A stretch of DNA of 64,000 nt from Dipteris shenzhenensis (Eukaryota; Polypodiophyta; Polypodiopsida; Gleicheniales): assembly GCA_047967505.1 (NCBI GenBank), contig CM106538.1; one strand, given 5' to 3'. A program made the translations under genes and the position numbers. Shown piece after piece: positions 41,660 through 52,156 of the stretch. The notes beneath the pieces are model-generated. The model saw only the letters and a program-made list of their open reading frames with translations, was not told the origin of the DNA and searched no databases. The first letter of the stretch is position 1. Every line of letters starts with the position of its first letter.

Positions 41660-44615
41660 GACCGTGCTGCCTTGATTAGTCACACACTCCACGAGGCTGC
41701 CTTCCAAATCTCTTCCCACACCACACAGTCCACTAGCCCACCACCTCTTGGTTTTGTACCCTGCAACAACTGGTACGATGCAGAATGCAAGGCTTACCGC
41801 TGACAAGTCCGACTTGAAACCAGATGTCACCTCCCGAACAGGACACAGTACGCAAGTACCGATGTCTCGTACGTCGAAAGAAGTAGGCATTTCTTCGTCG
41901 AAATGAGGAGCTGTTGAACATCTTGTACAGCAACAACTCTAAGGATTTTTGGAGGAGATTCCTTGAGCGTAGGTCTCCATCACCCCTCACCAACACGAGA
42001 GTTTGGCACACGTATGCACACCATCTTTATGATGTCCCACATTAGCCTACTTCAGATCTCATATGCACACCTCGCCCCACCACTTGCACGTTGTTCACCA
42101 GAGGGGGAGTCAAGGACGCGACATTGAAACTGCACAATGGCCGAGCTAAGGATCACGAGGGGCTATGCACTGAGTTTATCGCATATGGGATCGACACATT
42201 AGCCCCGATCCTAGCAAAGCTATTCAATGACGCTGTTTGCCTTGGCTTCCCCCGCACTTGGATACTCAACACCATCAACCCCATCCACAAGGCACGGGAT
42301 CCCATGGACCCGAGTAACTACAGGACTATCATGATTGGACATGTGATGTCCAAGATCTATGTAGCTGTATTGGATGCGTCGGTCAGCCTGTTTGCAGAGA
42401 TGAGAGGGCTTAGAGTAGAGGGTCAGGCCGGCTTCAAGCGAGAACATGGGACTATGGATCACATACTCACACTCAGGAGTGTCATTGAGGAGGCTAGATC
42501 ACGAAAGGAGAGGGTATACTGCTACTTTATGGATTCCCACAAAACCTTTGACACAGTACCTTGAGCTCGTCTCATCACACGCCTATAGACACTGGGATTT
42601 GATCAGGAGATCATCTGGGCAGTCATGGCACTTTATGAGAGTCTCAGGCCAAGTTCAGACATGCGCAGGTTGGACAGATGAGATCTTGAGTACCATAGGG
42701 GTCAAATAGGGTTGTCCCTTATCACCAACCCTATTTGGCCTCTACATTGATGAGCTTGAGACTTTCATGGGGACTTTCGGAGGGACCGGTTGCTCACTTG
42801 CTAGGATCACCATCAGGATTCTTCTTTATGCAGATGATGTGGCAGTCTTGTCGTCCACACCCGAGGGGCTCTACGACACTTAGATGCACTCACTTAGATG
42901 CACTGCAGGCTTTTTGTTTATCCCATGATTTGGAGGTCAACCTTGACAAGACCAAGGTCATCATCTTTAACACCTCTCGAGCAAACATGCAATGGAAGCA
43001 TTTCACTTTCGGTGGGTCACCAGTTGAGATTGTATCCTCATACACTTACTTGGGGGTCATCTTCTCCGGCCCGATCTTCATGATGAGACCAACGATGCAG
43101 GCTAGATTGAGTAGGGGATACACCTCACTGGTTCGGCTAGAGAGACAGTGCTTCCACTCTCACTTCCAGGACCCTCGGACAAAGGCTCTTCTCTTTGACT
43201 CCTTGGTCCGACCAGCTGGTATGTATGGCAGCCGTTGTTGGGGACCTGACATGTCAGAGATAGTGTGGAGCACCTGCAGATCCTCATGCTCTCACGGATG
43301 ATGCGGGGGAAACCATCTATACCACATCGCATCATTTAGGCCGAGTTTGGTGCTTCTCCACTTCAGCTAGATGCAACCTTTCAAACCATCACATATCTAC
43401 ACCGGGTTAGATCATATGGGGACTGCACATCAGGGAGACAGAGGTTGCCATGGTTAGCTCTCGATTCCTCCATGAGATTGGCAGCAGAGGGAGATGAGCG
43501 ATGGTGGTATGCACGGACTCACAGATGGTTTGTGAGACTAGGGTTTCACATCGATAGGATACCTCCTTTTCAGTACAGTTTAGATGCCCCTCCGGTACTC
43601 CCACCCACCATCTCGATCGGCAATCAGGTCATTCGAGAGGATCTCTTGTAGCTACACACCTGTAGCACATGGTTGGAGTCGAGGGAGCTTCCAGTGAAGC
43701 TGAGTTTCTATAGAGATTACTGTCTTTGTATTTCAGAGGAGGGATTCATCACACCACCGGGTTACACTGAGCTTCATATGCCTCACTCACTACGGATCTC
43801 CATCGGACAGTGTCGGGTATCATCACACCGCCTCCACATAGAGAGCAACAGAGCAGAGGGGATCCCTATGGAGCATCGCATATGCATATTGTGCGACTAT
43901 CAAGAGGTTGAGTCAGAGGAGCATTTTATTTTCAGGTGCCTAGTGTACTACGAGATCCAAGGTCGCTACCACTGTCACTTCCAAACTCCTTTTGAGATCC
44001 CTCGCCTACCCAGATTAGAGATGCCTCGCGACCTTCATTCACGAGGGGGTCCGACACAGAGAGTACTTACTCAGGCGACGGGACTTGGCCACACCATCAA
44101 ACACCTCTTAGAGTAGGATCACAGAGTTCTTCTGATCGAGTGACATTGATCGTCTAGTCTCTAGCCGCAGACGTGACAGAGACCCCGACCCGATGATCGT
44201 AGCACGACACACGAGACATTGAGGGGACATAGATCATTCTGGGAGACCTCCCGTGATTGTTTAAACCTCGAATACGTCCCACGGGAGTCACAGTGGCTCT
44301 GGTTTTGCGTTGAGCCTCGTCCAGGAGACCGATATGCACGGCACCCCTTGACGGGCGCCAACGTCCCATCACTAGCTATTCACCAGCCAGGGCGACATGA
44401 CATACAAAGGATTCCACTCCGCTCCAGTCTTTTTTCTTTTCATTGTCACAACTAGATGTATTTGATTATGTATGATCAAACTTAGGTTTCAACACGAGTG
44501 ATGATGCTCGTTGTAGTAGCTCCACCCTTGCTGTGATTTGTATCAGGTTTTCTTTCAGTCTCATACACCCATCAGTCTTCCAAAGACTCTAATAAAATTT
44601 CTTTCTTTCTTCCTC
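41660..44615 (+). pseudogene. LINE-A reverse transcriptase copy, plus strand
   Basis: It opens at ISHTLHEAAFQISSHTTQS and SPPPLGFVPCNNWYDAECKA. RT (42091-42564): CTEFIAYGIDTLAPILAKLF, NPIHKARDPMDPSNYRTIMI, GQAGFKREHGTMDHILTLRS, RVYCYFMDSHKTFDTVP. The YADD box is at about 42822-42845 (ILLYADDVAVLSS). The thumb is LSHDLEVNLDKTKVIIFNTS and SSYTYLGVIFSGPIF. C-terminal finger RICILCDYQEVESEEHFIFR (43878-43937) keeps CX2C...H...C. The 3' end is CCAAAGACTCTAATAAAATT followed by (TTTC)n at 44596-44612. Stops and frame changes (42562, 42587, 42709, 42880 region, 43301, 43321) make it non-functional. Confidence 0.88.
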
Positions 44616-44664
44616 TAGCTAAGGCCCAAACCCTATGAAGCTAAGGGATTGTCAAGAAGGTGGC

Positions 44665-44666
<2 letters not shown>

Positions 44667-44733
<67 letters not shown>
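44667..44733. repeat. (GA)33 microsatellite
   Basis: An uninterrupted GA run of about 67 bp, ending in a G-run. It lies 50 bp beyond the LINE-A 3' tail and is not directly joined to it. Confidence 0.97.
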
Positions 44734-44735
<2 letters not shown>

Positions 44736-45669
44736 GGGGGTTCAAAAATCAACAACCAAACTTAATGTGGTTAGCTCACATGTATGAGTGCACCAAACTG
44801 GTGATGCTGGCTATGTAGGCTAGGCTTGCAAAGTACTCACACTTATCCTCATGGGCTCAAGAAGTATAACAAGCTAGCAAGCAAGCGACTTTAAGACCAC
44901 CAAGCCGAGTTTAGTACAAACACAATTCTAATGACCTGAGGGACAAGAGAGGTCAGACACATTCTTATCCTAAGAGACCTTGGAGATTTTTTTTTTCCTA
45001 CACTAGGCTCGTTCAACAAAGGCCACGTGAACAAGGCTTTGTCCAAAGTAATGGGCATTCAAGAGGAGGTTTCGGTCCAAATCTCCTCAATTATCACTCA
45101 ATCCATGATGAGGCAACTAGACACCCCTTTTATAATTGATAAGGTGGTTGAGCCTTTGATTCTCTCCCTTGTCTTCTTTGAGTAATATAAGGACTTGAAA
45201 AGTAGCTCTCACTCGTCTTCTTTAAGCTATCGAAGGACTTTAAAAAGCACCCCACTTCACCTAGCATATCAAGAGATCGTTCATTTTTCCCATGTCTGGA
45301 TAGGTCTGAGCCTAGCCAAGTTCTTAAGATGCATCCTATATTTCCCAACATCATATATGCAACTTAGCTTTATATAGAAGCTTAAAATCTTGCACAACAT
45401 ATCCTAGATACTAATTAGGTGTGCCACGGTTTGCAATCCCTTGCAATCCTTCTCATGGACGACTTCAAGAAGACGTATGGCAAATACCAAAATAAGTGGG
45501 GTCTTTGCACCATCTGCGACTATGATATTCTTTCATTGCATATCACAAGGGAGGCCACCTTTTTTGTGTAAGAAGGCTAGTAGGTGTTTTCTCCACTCTC
45601 ACATTAAGTATTGGTTGGGATGCGAATTCAAATTTGACAAGAGGAAATTATGGCCTCACACCCTACAAA
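44734..45669. other. No gene recognised
   Basis: Mixed sequence with no motif on either strand. Two near-repeats of TCGTCTTCTTTAAGC / TTGTCTTCTTTGAGT (about 45170 and 45212) followed by AGGACTTTRAAAAG suggest a small 50-bp duplication. Confidence 0.3.
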
Positions 45670-46030
45670 TGCCACGACCCTTTTTCGTAGAGGGTCTAGG
45701 TCATAGCCTAGAGACAACAAAACTCCTCTTGGATGTTTCTAGCCTCATTTTTAACAGTAGGATCAACTAGAACAAGTCGATTGGATTTCTTACAAAAAGA
45801 AAGGGATCACACAACTGGGGGGGGGGGAGACAATTGGTTTTAGTTGGATTCCCAAAGGTGTAACCACAATGTAATTCAATTCACCCTAGCCTTCATGGTT
45901 GTGCACCAATGCTTTGGTATTCAAGCTTTGCCAAGACTCTCCCTTGTAAATAGAATATTGGTGGCCAACTACGTCCTACTTGCCATAGTTTGTTGCTTTC
46001 GCAAAGGATGTAGAGGTCAACTTAGGTGAA
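45670..46030 (+). pseudogene. L1-type LINE RT fragment
   Basis: Reads ETTKLLLDVSSLIFNSRIN then NKSIGFL, resembling the ...F...SGL.INW.KS stretch of plant L1 RT. About 130 bp on it reads PRLSLVNRILVANYVLLAIV, which fits the L1 thumb consensus (PLSLAGRILVxNHVLLAS). A TAG and a frame change lie between the two. The catalytic part is missing. It may be a scrap of the same L1 lineage as at 4.2/10.8 kb. Confidence 0.5.
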
Positions 46031-47537
46031 TGGTGCATAATGTTGGTTTGCATAGTGCACAAGATACTAGAGCTGGAGGACAGGCAATGATCCTACCTCA
46101 TTCTTAAGGGAGAATTAGAGATCATTAACCTAGCTCCTACAACAAATCCATCTTCAAAATAGCCTAAATATTGGAGGACAATAGCAACCTCGTAGATGGA
46201 GCTTTGCAAATCCCTTTTCAATGGGCACAATTCCCCCGTGATAAGTCTGAAGAGGGTTTAGTGGCACCTTGCGAAACAAATCTCCCTATGCCCAACCCAC
46301 CATACAAAGAAGAGATCAAATGCCATTAATTTAGCCCCAGGAAGCCTGTGATCCGCATTATATCATGTTAGAACAAAAGATACACACAATGGCCAAGCTC
46401 TATATGGAGCTTGGAGCTGCCTCTTGTATCAACAAACAAAGCATCTTTTTCCATTGGCAAATCGAGGAGCAAGGTGTCGAATCAGGACAATATCGCATTG
46501 TCTTTGCCAACATACTAGCCTGAGCATACGGCTTGACATTATTTTCACCTTGGGAGTAGGGTATAGAGAGTTCTAAAAGGCTCTTGAATGCCCTAAGCGT
46601 ATTTGCAAGGCCTAGCTTGGAAGTATTTTTTATGTATCTTACAAGTGGAGGAATCCACTAGTTGGATGGCCCACCATGCTGATTGTTGGCCCTTGCTCCG
46701 GAGTCCCAATGGGCACTGTCTTCAAAGTACTAGAGGTAGATCTTTCCGTTTTAAAAAGATCTTTCCGTTCTTTTTTAAAACAAATCTGAGATTTATTTTC
46801 CCCCTGAACATTCAGTTCTAATTATTGTTTTAAGCATTCCAAATTTTATTTCAAGTATTTACTAGACATCACCCAATATATGTTAAGAGAGATCTATTCT
46901 TTTTTTTCAGATTCCTTAATGAATTTAAAAGCCAAAGCATTACATTCAAAAAGATGAGATACAGATTACAAGTTGCTACAAAGACGTTGCAAGAGTATTA
47001 CAGCATGAATTTGCCATCACAAACCCTCACTACTCCTATAAATAACTTGGTTGCAACCAGTTAGCACTGTAGTGGTCCACAATTATATGATTCACACCAT
47101 ACTACCTCATCGAATTATTGAATGGAAGAGGAACAAATCCTTTTGGTTTGCACAGAAAGTAAATTTCATGCCAGGTTTCACATAAATGCCGATTGCCTTG
47201 AGAATCAACACACAGGGATAGCCGTCATCAGAACATCTTACAAAATCAAGAAAATTAACTTGCATGATTGGGCTTATTACACGCTTACAACATCCTCAAG
47301 CACAAAGATTCCATGCTATTCCCAAATCAAGCCATCCCGCACGCTAAGGCCCTCTGAACTTGAAGTCTGCATAGCTCTAGGCTGCAAAATATTGACATGA
47401 CATTACCATTCTGAAGAAAGGATCTTTTTCCTACAAATTGCATTCACAGTTCAATAGGAAACATCTGCAAAATACATCTTCTACGAAATGTTAAACATGC
47501 TTGAAAACGTCAGAGGAGCTTTGCAAATACCCATCTG
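46031..47537. other. Unassigned; right part may be a 3' UTR
   Basis: 46031-46900 has only short frames without motifs. From about 46905 to 47537 the sequence is AT-rich and free of transposon motifs. It lies downstream, in minus sense, of the possible terminal exon at 47538-47597, so it could be that gene's 3' UTR. The plus-strand frame 47122-47400 is probably chance. Confidence 0.3.
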
Positions 47538-47597
47538 TCAATCTTCTTCTGTATTGGGATTCCCTCTATACTTGTAGTTGTCGGCATACGCCTTGGG
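47538..47597 (-). CDS. Possible terminal exon of an unidentified gene
   Basis: On the minus strand a good acceptor (CTCTTTTTGCAG) is followed by 20 codons, PKAYADNYKYRGNPNTEED and TGA. The charged tail reads like a natural C-terminus. No upstream exon was found to the right within several hundred bases, and I do not recognise the protein. The call rests on the splice signal and composition only. Confidence 0.3.
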   Translation of the reverse strand, partial: PKAYADNYKYRGNPNTEED

Positions 47598-48378
47598 CTG
47601 CAAAAAGAGCATCATCATACTTCAGAGCGCACTTCTCATAATAGTCCATGCAGGATTGAGTATGAAAAAAAAATTGATATTAGAATGGAATTTTTTGGAC
47701 ATACCCGAACATTAGAAAAAGCTTACAGAGTCCAACAGACATGCACCTAACACAGCCAAGTAGGAGCACGCCATTAACAGGAAAACCAATTTAACTGCAC
47801 ACTTGAGGATCAAATGTGCAACATTCACAGAGATCGCACTTAAGTTCAGGCTGCTAGAAACTCAGTCCATCAGAGCTCCATTTCTTCCAACCCTAGGGAG
47901 TTCTCTCCCTGCAAACTCCCCCCCCCCAAAAAAAAACACACGGGGCACACCTTTCAGCTTGTTTTGGGAGCTAGGGAGCTCCTTGGATCAGAAGGGGGCT
48001 GCTGCCAGGAGCAGATAGGCCTGACTGGGCATCCAGGAGGACTGGCGCAAAGCAGCTTGGTGCAAATTTCATCAGATCGTCTGGCTTACTAGAGCCTCCC
48101 CCAACCTTTCAACCTCACCGCTCTTCCCTGCAGCTCCCCTGGCTCCCCTCACCCACTAGACCCCCATATCCTAGCCTATACTACCTCCTACCTCTGTAGA
48201 ACCTACTCCCATTCCTCCTTCACAAGCCTCTTCAAGAAGCTCTCAAAAACACACACAAAGAGAGGGGGTTCTGACAAGCAATCTCCACCAATGACGCAAA
48301 GGAAGCCACAGCTAAAATGATAAAAAAGAAAAAAAAATACAGGCATGATAGAATTTTGTCGACCAAAGGTGATGGAAC
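47598..48378. other. No gene recognised
   Basis: If 47538-47597 is a real exon this is intron or upstream sequence of that gene. It contains a C-run/A-run at 47920-47938. Nothing else stands out. Confidence 0.3.
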
Positions 48379-48876
48379 TTGACGGAGTTAAACCTTGATG
48401 CTTCTTTTGGTCAAAAAAATAAAAAGGTGACTTTTGATTTGATTAGCAAATTCACATCTTGGGAAGCTTCTTTTTTAATCTGCAGGATGACAAATTGGGT
48501 GGAACAGAAAAGGCATATGCCCAAGCCACATGCATCCAGCACTTCAGTAAGGTATTCCAGCACTAGGATGAATAGGTGCCGCATCATTTGCATGGATAAG
48601 ATGGCCAGGTTCATGGACAAGCAAGAGGCCGTCGCGAAAGAGAACGAAAATCTCAAGAAGACAGTAGAGGAACAAGCGTCCAGACTCAGAGCACTTGCGC
48701 TAGAAGTGCAAGATCTCAAGAAGAGATGGCTTGGAGGCTTGGACACCACTGCACTGGATACACTAAAAGCAGAAAATGCAGACTGTTTGGGAGAGCTGAA
48801 AACTAATCGTGGGCATGTCAAGGAGTTGTTACAGGAGATAAAAGCCAAGATAGAGGCCACATATATAAGAAGCTAA
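48379..48876 (+). CDS. Hypothetical coiled-coil ORF (165 aa)
   Basis: The C-terminal two thirds (from MARFMDKQEAVAKENENL) is rich in K, E, L and Q with heptad-like leucines: LKKTVEEQASRLRALALEVQ, LKKRW, LDTLKAENADCLGELKTN, VKELLQEIKAKIEA. This predicts a coiled coil. The first 60 residues look like random translation, and an acceptor-like TTTTTTAATCTGCAG precedes 48486. The real start may therefore be an exon boundary or the Met at about 48595. No family is recognised. It could be a capsid/gag relic or a domesticated fragment. Confidence 0.35.
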   Translation: MTELNLDASFGQKNKKVTFDLISKFTSWEASFLICRMTNWVEQKRHMPKPHASSTSVRYSSTRMNRCRIICMDKMARFMDKQEAVAKENENLKKTVEEQASRLRALALEVQDLKKRWLGGLDTTALDTLKAENADCLGELKTNRGHVKELLQEIKAKIEATYIRS

Positions 48877-49300
48877 ATCTTGATCCTAGTGGACACGAAC
48901 CACAAAAAGGTCATTCAAGAGACTTTAAAGCATTTTAATATATACCTTTGTAAGACTAGAATACATCCAATAGTACAAAATCAGATAAAGGTTGTTCTAA
49001 AGTCCAAATTTCTACAAAGAAAATAAAAGAGGAAATGTGAAGAAAAATGAGCTAACAAAAAAAATTTTGAAAAACAAAAGGTAGACATACCTAGCAAGCA
49101 AAGCAATGCTTATGTCGTCATCATTACCCAAGCATAAGCCGGTATACTAGAAAGACCCGCATTGTCTCTTGGGCAAACCCAATGCTTACTAAAATATGTC
49201 CATTAAACAAAAACGAAAGATGACAAGAAATAAAGAAGAAAGGAAGAAAGTGACTAAGCAAAAATAAACAAACAAATCAAGAAACAAAAAATAAAGGAAT

Positions 49301-49357
<57 letters not shown>

Positions 49358-49740
49358 CATGTATGAATAAAAGAAAGAATGACAAAATGAACGAATTATT
49401 TAAAGCATAAAAATTTAAAGAAACCACTTACCCTTATGTACCGCTTCTTACAATGGTGCAATATTAAATTCCGCTTATATTCAATCATTCTAAACATCCC
49501 TGAGGCCGATATATCTTAGATAAAAGACTTCATATCTAAGATTGTGCGTACTTTTTTGACTATTTTTCTTAGATTATACCTCGTGTATTAGCAAAGTGAT
49601 CAAATTACTACATTGAGCGATAAAAGATTCCTTAGTTGTACAAAGGCGAGGGAATTGGGAAGAAATGACTACATATTTTGCAGAAATCAGAAATATTTAA
49701 GTCGATATGAGACCTTTTTTTGATGCGTAAACTAACTACG
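48877..49740. other. AT-rich intergenic sequence
   Basis: No coding motif. A-rich tracts alternate with short GAAAG words. Contains the (CT)n run at 49305-49352. Confidence 0.35.
49305..49352. repeat. (CT)24 microsatellite
   Basis: An uninterrupted 48-bp run flanked by A-rich sequence on the left and TCATTTTCATG on the right. Confidence 0.97.
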
Positions 49741-49875
49741 TTTATTATATATACTTTGTATTTCAGGTCAACTCATAGAGTTGACTTCACTGGTCAACCA
49801 TATGGTTGACTTGGGGGCCATATAGGATTGGGGCCATATAGGCCACTCCTGTTCAATTGCTTCCTGCACCCAACA
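49741..49875 (+). repeat. Copia-5 5' LTR, 3' portion
   Basis: It ends CACCCAACA one base before a primer site. It includes a TATA-like TTATTATATATACTTTG at 49741-49758. Two hairpins follow: GTCAACTC-ATA-GAGTTGAC (49767-49785) and a perfect 18-bp palindrome at 49793-49810. A direct repeat GGGGCCATATAGG lies at about 49814 and 49830. The LTR start is not located and there is no 3' LTR. Confidence 0.6.
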
Positions 49876-49876
49876 G

Positions 49877-49888
49877 TGGTATCAGAGC
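49877..49888 (+). other. Copia-5 primer-binding site
   Basis: TGGTATCAGAGC matches the initiator tRNA-Met primer site used by the other copia elements in the window. Confidence 0.88.
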
Positions 49889-50044
49889 GGGTTCTTGCTC
49901 CTACCTGCCTCCCCATGGACATCGTTGTCATTACGTGAGGATTTGCTAGAGGACCATTGCTTCAGCTTGAACCATTGCGTGAAAGTTTGCAACTAGCAGC
50001 AACTTGTCTAGCGACGTTCACATTAGCGTGGAAGCGTGGTATCA

Positions 50045-50246
50045 CCGTACAATCTGCGTCAATGTCAAAGCAACGCCATACAATCTGGTATAAGCGTACG
50101 TTTGAAGCAGAAGAACATCCGTACATTGCCCGTACGTCGTACGGTCATCCTCCATGTACGGCAGTTTTTCGTACATCGTACGGTAGTCGTCCATACACGT
50201 GCATGCAACGTCTGTACGACCTGCACTACAACTCATCTGTACGTTA
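50045..50246. repeat. GTAC-dense block in the copia-5 leader
   Basis: About ten GTAC tetramers occur in 202 bp, mostly as CGTACG, CCGTAC or GTACGG, against less than one expected. It lies 157-358 nt downstream of the primer site. The block in the 4.5-10.7 kb element is 260-502 nt downstream of its primer site. Confidence 0.8.
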
Positions 50247-50419
50247 AGTCGTTCTTGGTATCAGCTTGTCTAGCGACGCTCATGTTAGCCATTGAACTGC
50301 CCGTCGTCCGTTCGCATCGTTGTCAGCCATCTGGAAACCTGCGCCATCATCAGACTGAAGGTTATAGCCATTCGAGTTCTTAGACCAGCCTTTGTGCCAC
50401 CCACTTCGGATGAGGTGGT

Positions 50420-51160
50420 TTCATCTTTGATAAATTTGGGGCTTTTTGCTCTTAGCCTCAAATTTGCATTGGAGATGTATCTTTTTCAGGTTCTCAGGCA
50501 TTCCAATCACTCTATGAGTGATTACATCTTACATTTGTTGTTTTAGCTATCAAATTTGGGATATTTTTGCATTTGGCAGGCATATTGTGATTGTTGGCAG
50601 GACATTTCAATGGCATTGCAGGACACTGTCAACATTTGCTGTATTTCAGTAAAATTTGGGGCTTTTGGTCATTTGCCCCAAATTTGACAGTTTTACCCTC
50701 TCAAAAATTGGGGGTTTCGTCAATTTTGTTGAAATTTGCAGTGACATTGGCCTGGTACACCCAATTTTGGGCATTTGGTAGACATTGCATGTAGGAACAT
50801 TGACATTGGCTTGGAATTGCAGCACATTGAGTTACATTTGCAAGTTGCAGCACAATTTGGGGCTTTTCCTAATTTGCCCTCTTTTTGGGGCTTTTGCCAG
50901 ATTTTGTTGTTCATTGCAGTGACATTTACTTTATTCAGCTAAATTTGGGTATATTATGCATCTGCCCCTTGATTTGGGCTTGTTGTCCTGTCAGATTTGA
51001 GGCACACAGCCTCCATCCGGGATTACAGCTCAATTGATCATTGGATACATTTGCAGACATTTGCCCCTTGTTTTGGGCTGATATTTTTGCAAGACAGCTA
51101 TCTTTGGCAAGGGGGGTCCTTTGACCGGACAGCCATCTTTGGCAGGGGGTCCTTTGCAGG
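50420..51160 (+). repeat. Degenerate stem-loop repeat array
   Basis: Loose repeats of ATTTGGGGCTTTTG...ATTTGCCCC...AATTTGCAG recur every 50-90 bp, at least eight times. One unit contains a perfect 11-bp stem, AAATTTGGGGC (50652-50662) with GCCCCAAATTT (50675-50685) and a 12-nt loop. Units vary too much to be recent. Confidence 0.7.
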
Positions 51161-51177
51161 TCATATATTTGAGGACA

Positions 51178-52016
51178 ATGTTAGAGGTCAACATCTCCTG
51201 ATGTAACCTAGAGAGAGGGCCTTATCTATGGGTGCGCCCGCCCAGTGAGTAAGGCTAGGGTAGATGAGTGAGGGCCAATGTTGTGGGTGTGCCAGCCCCT
51301 CATGTGAGAGGCTTAGGTAGAGTAGGGTTGGCAGGCTACCCAGGCTGGAGAGGTTGTCGTCCACGTGTGGGGCTGCTCAGGGCTTTCTTGAGGCCTGCTA
51401 TGATGCCGTGTGGCAGCCCCTTTTGAGGCGCCTAGGGAGTCAGCTCCCTTGTGAGCAGGTCAGCTGGGGGGCAGAGGGCACAGCCCCTTCATATAGGCTG
51501 TGCAGATCTCGGTGGAGGGCTAGGAGGAGTCGGCTCTTAAGAGCCGACCAAACCCATGTGTTAGGGCCTTGTGCAGCCCTATATAGGGGCTGTTTGGGTC
51601 AGCCCCCTAGGGCTGTGGGTCGGCCTTGTAGGCAGGTGGTCAGCCCAGCCCCTTGCAGGCCGACTAGGGAGCTGGGGACTATTTATAGGCCTCCCCACTT
51701 GAGCATTTCATTCTCTCTCATCGTAGGGCCTGGCAGAGGTGCAGAGCCCAGCGAGCACTTGAGGAGCAGGTCAGTGAAGCACTTCATTCACTCCCTAGTG
51801 CTCCCTTCACTTAGTTGTTGAGCTGTGTGTTCTGAGATCTCGAGCAGCCCGTTGTTTCCGTGTTTTCCCCCCAATTGTAGCAGGGGTTTTCTTTAGAGAT
51901 CACTTGGAGTTCTCTTGTGCCTTTCTCTCTCCTTCTCAGTGTGCGTGTGTGAGGTGTGCTCTCTCTCTCTTTGTTCCATTCATTTCTGCTACACTTCTCA
52001 CAAACAACAGGTGCAT
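51178..52016 (+). repeat. LTR-like segment inside the copia-5 leader
   Basis: It starts TGTTAGAGGTCAACATC and ends CTCACAAACAACA, so TG...CA ends are possible. It has a TATA-like CTATTTATAGG at about 51688, followed by a T/C-rich downstream half as in other LTRs here. No target duplication was found at these ends and no second copy exists in the window. It may instead be ordinary leader. Confidence 0.3.
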
Positions 52017-52156
52017 TTAGCTCATTGTTTGAGCAGTCAATTTTTGGTTGGTCACTGCCTGACATTCGCTGTCATTTTTGGACAGCCAGCTCATTTTGCA
52101 GTGAAAGCCTTGAGACTACTCTTGAGCACGCATTTTTACTCCTCTTTTTTTTTCAA

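Larger units (their letters stand above)
49889..52150 (+). other. Very long leader of copia-5 (about 2.2 kb)
   Basis: This stretch between primer site and gag lacks a gag-like frame. It consists of a GTAC-dense block (50045-50246), a run of degenerate stem-loop repeats (50420-51160), a GC-rich segment rich in CAGCCCC and GGCTG (51230-51700), and a segment with TATA-like CTATTTATAGGCC and T/C-rich sequence (51685-52016). The last part may be an inserted LTR. Confidence 0.6.

Noticed and set aside
42220-42462. Minus-strand frame opposite the LINE-A RT
   Set aside because: Shadow of the plus-strand RT coding sequence.
48411-48860. 149-codon minus-strand frame opposite the coiled-coil ORF
   Set aside because: Its Ser/Leu/Cys-rich composition is what the antisense of Lys/Glu/Leu heptads gives; the plus strand is the better reading.
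50420-51160. Regularly spaced repeats considered as a CRISPR-like array
   Set aside because: Units are degenerate, spacing is irregular, the context is a plant retrotransposon leader, and no cas-like gene is present.
51354-51821. 155-codon plus-strand frame in the copia-5 leader
   Set aside because: GC-rich leader without stops by composition; the residues (many Arg, Pro, Gly, Cys) form no recognisable domain and the region resembles LTR/leader.
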